DNA of 6,875 nucleotides from NCBI GenBank assembly GCA_036479115.1, contig JAZGFD010000339.1:1-6875 (forward strand). The letters run 5' to 3'. Origin of the DNA: UBA7328 sp036479115 (GTDB taxonomy: Bacteria > Bacteroidota > Bacteroidia > Chitinophagales > Saprospiraceae). How positions within the stretch are numbered: the first letter of the stretch is position 1; every line of letters begins with the position of its first letter. The translations under genes were made by a program, and so were the position numbers. Positions 4,872 to 6,875 of this stretch are shown here, piece after piece. A model generated the notes under the pieces. That model made no database searches, was not told the origin of the DNA, and was given only the letters and a program-made list of their open reading frames with translations.

Positions 4872-5018
4872 ATGAAAGTAGATCCAAAATATTTGAAAAA
4901 GGTTGAATGTCCTGAATGTGGAAATGTTTTCTATATTGAAAAGTATAGAAAGAGACCAATAAGTAGATTGATACATAGAAATCATTGTTTGAATCCTTTA
5001 GGAATTAGAGTGTCGTAA
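4872..5018 (+). CDS. 48-aa zinc-finger peptide
   Basis: ATG 4872 follows a Shine-Dalgarno site (GAGGA) that begins within the HNH stop codon. C13-x2-C16 (VECPECGNVF) begins a classic zinc knuckle, and H35-x2-H38-C39 (LIHRNHC) provides the second pair, so the whole protein is essentially one C2H2 (or C2HC) finger with a basic linker (KYRKRPISR). It resembles single-finger proteins common in archaeal viruses and plasmids. DNA or RNA binding is likely (inference). The stop at 5016-5018 leaves 26 bases before the next ATG. Confidence 0.78.
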   Translation: MKVDPKYLKKVECPECGNVFYIEKYRKRPISRLIHRNHCLNPLGIRVS

Positions 5019-5044
5019 AAGTGAAATTTGACGGAGGTGATAAA

Positions 5045-5302
5045 ATGACAGAAAAACATCCAATAGAAATATATTTGAAAAAAGTTGAACAGAGTTTCAA
5101 GAAAGCAGGAGTAGAAGGCGGTTATGCTCTTGGCTTTATAATCAGAGATATAGAAGATGATTTTGAAATCGACTTTGGTGGAAAAACCAACTATAATATT
5201 AAAGGAAATTGGTTGCATATCCAAGAATTCTCTTCAAAACAAGAAATCGAAGTAAATCATTTAATTAATATAAATGAATTATTACATATCCAAGAACTCT
5301 AA
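5045..5302 (+). CDS. 85-aa acidic orphan protein, last gene of the plus-strand operon
   Basis: I choose ATG 5045 over the in-frame GTG 5021 because GGAGGTGAT, a full match to the conserved 16S tail, lies directly before it and falls inside the longer reading. The N-terminal helix (EIYLKKVEQSFKKAG) is followed by a Gly-rich turn (GVEGGYALGF), an acidic strand region (RDIEDDFEIDFGG) and two copies of LHIQE(F/L) 23 codons apart. There are no cysteines and no membrane helix. The very strong ribosome site suggests high expression. Function unknown. Confidence 0.75.
   Translation: MTEKHPIEIYLKKVEQSFKKAGVEGGYALGFIIRDIEDDFEIDFGGKTNYNIKGNWLHIQEFSSKQEIEVNHLININELLHIQEL
5213..5300 (+). repeat. Imperfect 19-bp direct repeat inside the 85-aa gene
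   Basis: TTGCATATCCAAGAATTCT (5213-5231) and TTACATATCCAAGAACTCT (5282-5300) match at 17 of 19 positions. The 69-base spacing keeps frame, so both encode LHIQE. Internal duplication is possible. A DNA-level binding site is less likely. Confidence 0.6.
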
Positions 5303-5393
5303 TTGCTTTTTTCCGAATAGTAACACACACACCCCTAAAAGAAAGGTCTCAAATGATGCCTTTCTGCAACCCTTTTTTCAACCAGGCTGTGGA
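5303..5393. terminator. Convergent-operon terminator region
   Basis: Both operons end here. A T6 run follows the plus-strand stop within about 15 bases. A perfect seven-bp stem AGAAAGG/CCTTTCT (5340-5346 and 5359-5365, 12-base loop) is followed by T6 at 5373-5378. On the minus strand the same stem is followed by TTTTAGGGG. T-runs would suffice in archaea, and the hairpin plus T-run is a weak intrinsic terminator in bacteria because seven bases separate them. Confidence 0.5.
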
Positions 5394-5627
5394 TTAAGAC
5401 ATAGATCGAATAAATTCGAATACTAACTCAGGTAAATGAGCATTCATAATACCGACATATAATCCTAGTAACCCAAAGGCCTTTTTGAGATTAATGTCAA
5501 TACTAGCGGAACGAGTGGTTTTCTCATTACGGTTTGATTCAGTATCATTTTCGATTATATCTATTTGTATCACTTTATCAGTGTCAAATTTAAAATTTAT
5601 TAATTGTAATACTTCTTTTACACCCAT
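5394..5627 (-). CDS. 77-aa protein of unknown function, last gene of the minus-strand operon
   Basis: ATG 5625-5627 has AGGTGA seven bases upstream, overlapping the stop of the 294-aa gene (TAGGTGA). The N-terminal half looks like beta strands with many acidic residues (NFKFDTDKVIQIDIIENDTE). The C-terminal half is a hydrophobic helix region (LKKAFGLLGLYVGIMNAHLPELVFEFI, roughly residues 47-73), amphipathic more than clearly transmembrane. It is coupled to the two-pass membrane protein and may act with it in the virion or at the membrane (inference). No family recognised. Confidence 0.75.
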   Translation of the reverse strand: MGVKEVLQLINFKFDTDKVIQIDIIENDTESNRNEKTTRSASIDINLKKAFGLLGLYVGIMNAHLPELVFEFIRSMS

Positions 5628-5638
5628 AATTTATTCAC

Positions 5639-6523
5639 CTACATAGGAGGTAGTTTTCCAGTGCCAATAAAAGCACCTATAGTAATATCCCAGGCTGCAC
5701 CTAAATAATCACCTGTCGATATTTTCTCAGCAGCCATGTCAGCACGTTTTTTCTGACCTTTGGCCTGAGGAGTGCTTTGAATAGCATCACCTATTCCTTT
5801 GAAAATATCGAAATTAGCTAGACCACCGACAAATTTGGTAATCGTTGTTGTCATTAATAATATTATATGTAATATGTCGAATATAGTATGCAATACAGGG
5901 GGAAAAGGCATTGTTTCTTTGACCTGGATAGTCTTTTTTTCTGTACCAATTTGTTTCCCCTGTTCATATCTTAAAATTAATGGTGGTCTACCTTGTTGAG
6001 GAGTTGTTTCATAAATAGGAATCTTTTCATATATTGGTACTTCAACTTCTTTATCAACAGTTCGATTTGTTGGTAGTTTTATGAATTCTTCCGCGTACCA
6101 TATTACGGCCAGACATCCGACAATAGGCCCTGCATAATGTAAAGTTGTCTTAATGATGTCTTCAATAGAATCGTCACCAATCCTTAAGACTTCTTGGTAT
6201 TTCTTGAGCGTTTTACTGGAAATAAACCCTTCAAGAAATCCTTCGAGTAAACCTTTGTCTTTAGTCCTGTCTGTTTGTCGAACTCGCTCAGTATGTTCTG
6301 AGCTAGATTTAGTACTAGAGAGTTCAGAAAAAAATTTGTCGAAAACGCCTGTTTGTTTGAGGGTTTTGAAGTACCGAAATTCTGTGAGGAATACCCTGAA
6401 TTCTTGCTCTTCTTTTGTCGGTCTTCCTGGTTGTGAGGGATCTCTGTTGAAGAGTTTGGCTGCGAGTTTGTGGAAGTCTTCAAAGTCTTCAGGATGGAGT
6501 ACGATTGTGTCTTTGGATTCCAA
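5639..6523 (-). CDS. 294-aa protein with two membrane segments and TTG start
   Basis: The frame is closed upstream by TGA three codons before TTG 6521-6523, and no ATG occurs for most of the protein, so TTG with AAGGA about 12 bases upstream is the best start. Residues 1-125 are soluble and charged (PEDFEDFHKL, GRPTKEEQEFRVFL, many Lys/Glu). About 128-144 (LHYAGPIVGCLAVIWYA) and 208-228 (PPVLHTIFDILHIILLM) are hydrophobic segments. Between them is a beta-like stretch with VEVPIYEKIPIYE repeats and a KKTIQVKE strand. The C-terminal end is Gly/Ala-rich and mildly hydrophobic (YLGAAWDITIGAFIGTGK). It is probably a virion membrane or entry/assembly protein, inferred from context. No Walker or other catalytic motif is visible and no homologue is recognised. 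Confidence 0.82.
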   Translation of the reverse strand: MESKDTIVLHPEDFEDFHKLAAKLFNRDPSQPGRPTKEEQEFRVFLTEFRYFKTLKQTGVFDKFFSELSSTKSSSEHTERVRQTDRTKDKGLLEGFLEGFISSKTLKKYQEVLRIGDDSIEDIIKTTLHYAGPIVGCLAVIWYAEEFIKLPTNRTVDKEVEVPIYEKIPIYETTPQQGRPPLILRYEQGKQIGTEKKTIQVKETMPFPPVLHTIFDILHIILLMTTTITKFVGGLANFDIFKGIGDAIQSTPQAKGQKKRADMAAEKISTGDYLGAAWDITIGAFIGTGKLPPM

Positions 6524-6553
6524 GATAATTCAAAATCCTTAGGTAGGTGTTTC

Positions 6554-6718
6554 TTAGGTAGGTTCTGAAACGGGTTGCTCTTCTTCACCTAAATCAACTA
6601 ACTTTTTTTCCGCATCAGCAATCCAGGAGGTCAATTCATTAATTTGCTGTTGCCAGTCATCGATGTGGTCTTTAAGAATTTTTCTTTCTTTAGAAATCAG
6701 TTCTGATTTATAACTCAT
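6554..6718 (-). CDS. 54-aa coiled-coil peptide
   Basis: ATG 6716-6718 has AAGGAG nine bases upstream, fused to the stop of the 155-aa gene (TTAAGGAG). The whole peptide is a charged helix with heptad-like hydrophobics (LISKERKILKDHIDDWQQQ, INELTSWIADAEKKL), then an acidic tail (GEEEQPVSEPT). It probably forms a small coiled coil and could be a scaffold or a linker between the capsid-like and membrane proteins. It is in the same frame as the downstream 294-aa gene, but three stop codons separate them, so a readthrough fusion is unlikely. Operon position and ribosome site support it as a real gene despite its size. Confidence 0.75.
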   Translation of the reverse strand: MSYKSELISKERKILKDHIDDWQQQINELTSWIADAEKKLVDLGEEEQPVSEPT

Positions 6719-6731
6719 GTTTTAATTCTCC

Positions 6732-6875
6732 TTAAGGTGTATCTACTACTGTCCCACCAGCAGCGGCAAAGGTAGGATCTTTCCCATAAACAAGAAGTGT
6801 GCCAAGAACACGAAAAGTTTCACTGGTACCAAAAGCCATAACCGTTAATTCAAATCGTAAGAGATCACTGTCATA
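6732..6875 (-). CDS. C-terminal part of the 155-aa beta-rich putative capsid protein (same gene as 1-451)
   Basis: This is the other end of the gene starting at 451. Bases 6749-6875 repeat 1-127, and only 6732-6748 is new: it encodes the last residues, VDTP, and TAA. The tail around FAAAGGTVVDTP is small and flexible, as at an exposed protein terminus. The stop codon is fused to the Shine-Dalgarno site of the next gene (TTAAGGAG), which supports the reading frame and this C-terminus. Confidence 0.85.
   Translation of the reverse strand, partial: YDSDLLRFELTVMAFGTSETFRVLGTLLVYGKDPTFAAAGGTVVDTP
6749..6875. repeat. Terminal direct repeat, right copy (circular-contig overlap)
   Basis: Exact second copy of bases 1-127. 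It should be removed when the circle is closed. It lies inside the C-terminal coding part of the 155-aa beta-rich protein, so the repeat is coding sequence and not a dedicated terminal element. Confidence 0.95.

Noticed and set aside
4768..5224. Two minus-strand frames (63 and 80 aa) opposite the HNH and following genes
   Set aside because: Phe/Tyr-rich antisense translations of lysine-rich genes, with no ribosome sites and opposite to the operon.
5639..5680. GTGK near the C-terminus of the 294-aa protein as a Walker A motif
   Set aside because: Spacing and residues (GAFIGTGKL) do not fit GxxxxGK[ST], and no Walker B or helicase context exists.
6153..6542. 129-aa plus-strand open frame
   Set aside because: Antisense to the 294-aa gene, Ser/Leu-rich shadow composition, and opposite to the direction of its whole operon.
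6524..6556. Readthrough fusion of the 54-aa and 294-aa proteins
   Set aside because: They are in the same frame but separated by TAA, TAA and TGA within about ten codons. Separate initiation is simpler.
6184..6588. 134-aa minus-strand open frame overlapping the 294-aa and 54-aa genes
   Set aside because: Ser/Asn/Lys-rich low-complexity translation, a GTG start inside another gene, and no fold signal. The overlapped frames have ribosome sites and sensible composition.
1..6875. Filamentous-phage (inovirus) or microvirus identity
   Set aside because: The size fits, but there is no Zot-like ATPase, no roughly 500-aa capsid protein and no Rep.

Overview
This window looks like one complete small circular DNA genome, most likely a tailless archaeal virus. 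The host could instead be a bacterium, and I could not assign the genome to a known family. The first 127 bases (1-127) are repeated exactly as the last 127 (6749-6875), and one open reading frame runs unbroken across that junction. The closed circle is therefore 6,748 bp and the duplication is an assembly overlap. The sequence is AT-rich, uses the standard code, and is packed with short genes. I see no tRNA, rRNA, CRISPR, insertion sequence, integrase, polymerase, helicase, HUH or rolling-circle Rep, or Walker-type ATPase.

There are two opposing operons. The minus-strand operon starts near 2943, runs leftward through 1, continues from 6748 and ends at 5394. It encodes eight proteins in order: a 206-aa protein with one N-terminal membrane anchor, a 157-aa basic/hydrophobic protein, a 300-aa protein with an Ala/Gly-rich hinge, a 128-aa and a 155-aa beta-strand-rich protein, a 54-aa coiled-coil peptide, a 294-aa protein with two membrane segments, and a 77-aa protein. 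Composition and order suggest a virion-structure module: capsid-like beta proteins flanked by membrane proteins. The assignment rests on composition, not on recognised homology.

The plus-strand operon (about 3511-5302) carries eight small proteins of the kind seen in early or regulatory modules. They are a four-Cys peptide, a ribbon-helix-helix DNA-binding protein, a helical protein, a 42-aa hydrophobic peptide, a treble-clef-like zinc protein, an HNH endonuclease, a zinc-finger peptide and an acidic orphan. The HNH protein is the only enzyme I recognise in the whole genome.

The operons diverge from a 567-bp noncoding region (2944-3510). It holds two copies of a 14-bp repeat, four TTCYAATGGAA elements, clustered TTCGA motifs, three perfect small hairpins, a (TAG)6 tract, an AT dinucleotide tract and a 19-bp palindrome just upstream of the first plus-strand gene. 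This is the best candidate for the replication origin and the control region of both operons. The operons converge on a 91-bp gap (5303-5393) with a hairpin and T-runs that probably terminates transcription.

An archaeal host is favoured by TATA/BRE-like elements, a near-leaderless first structural gene, an RHH regulator and many small zinc proteins. Most other genes have good Shine-Dalgarno sites, often fused to the preceding stop codon, so a bacterial host is not excluded.
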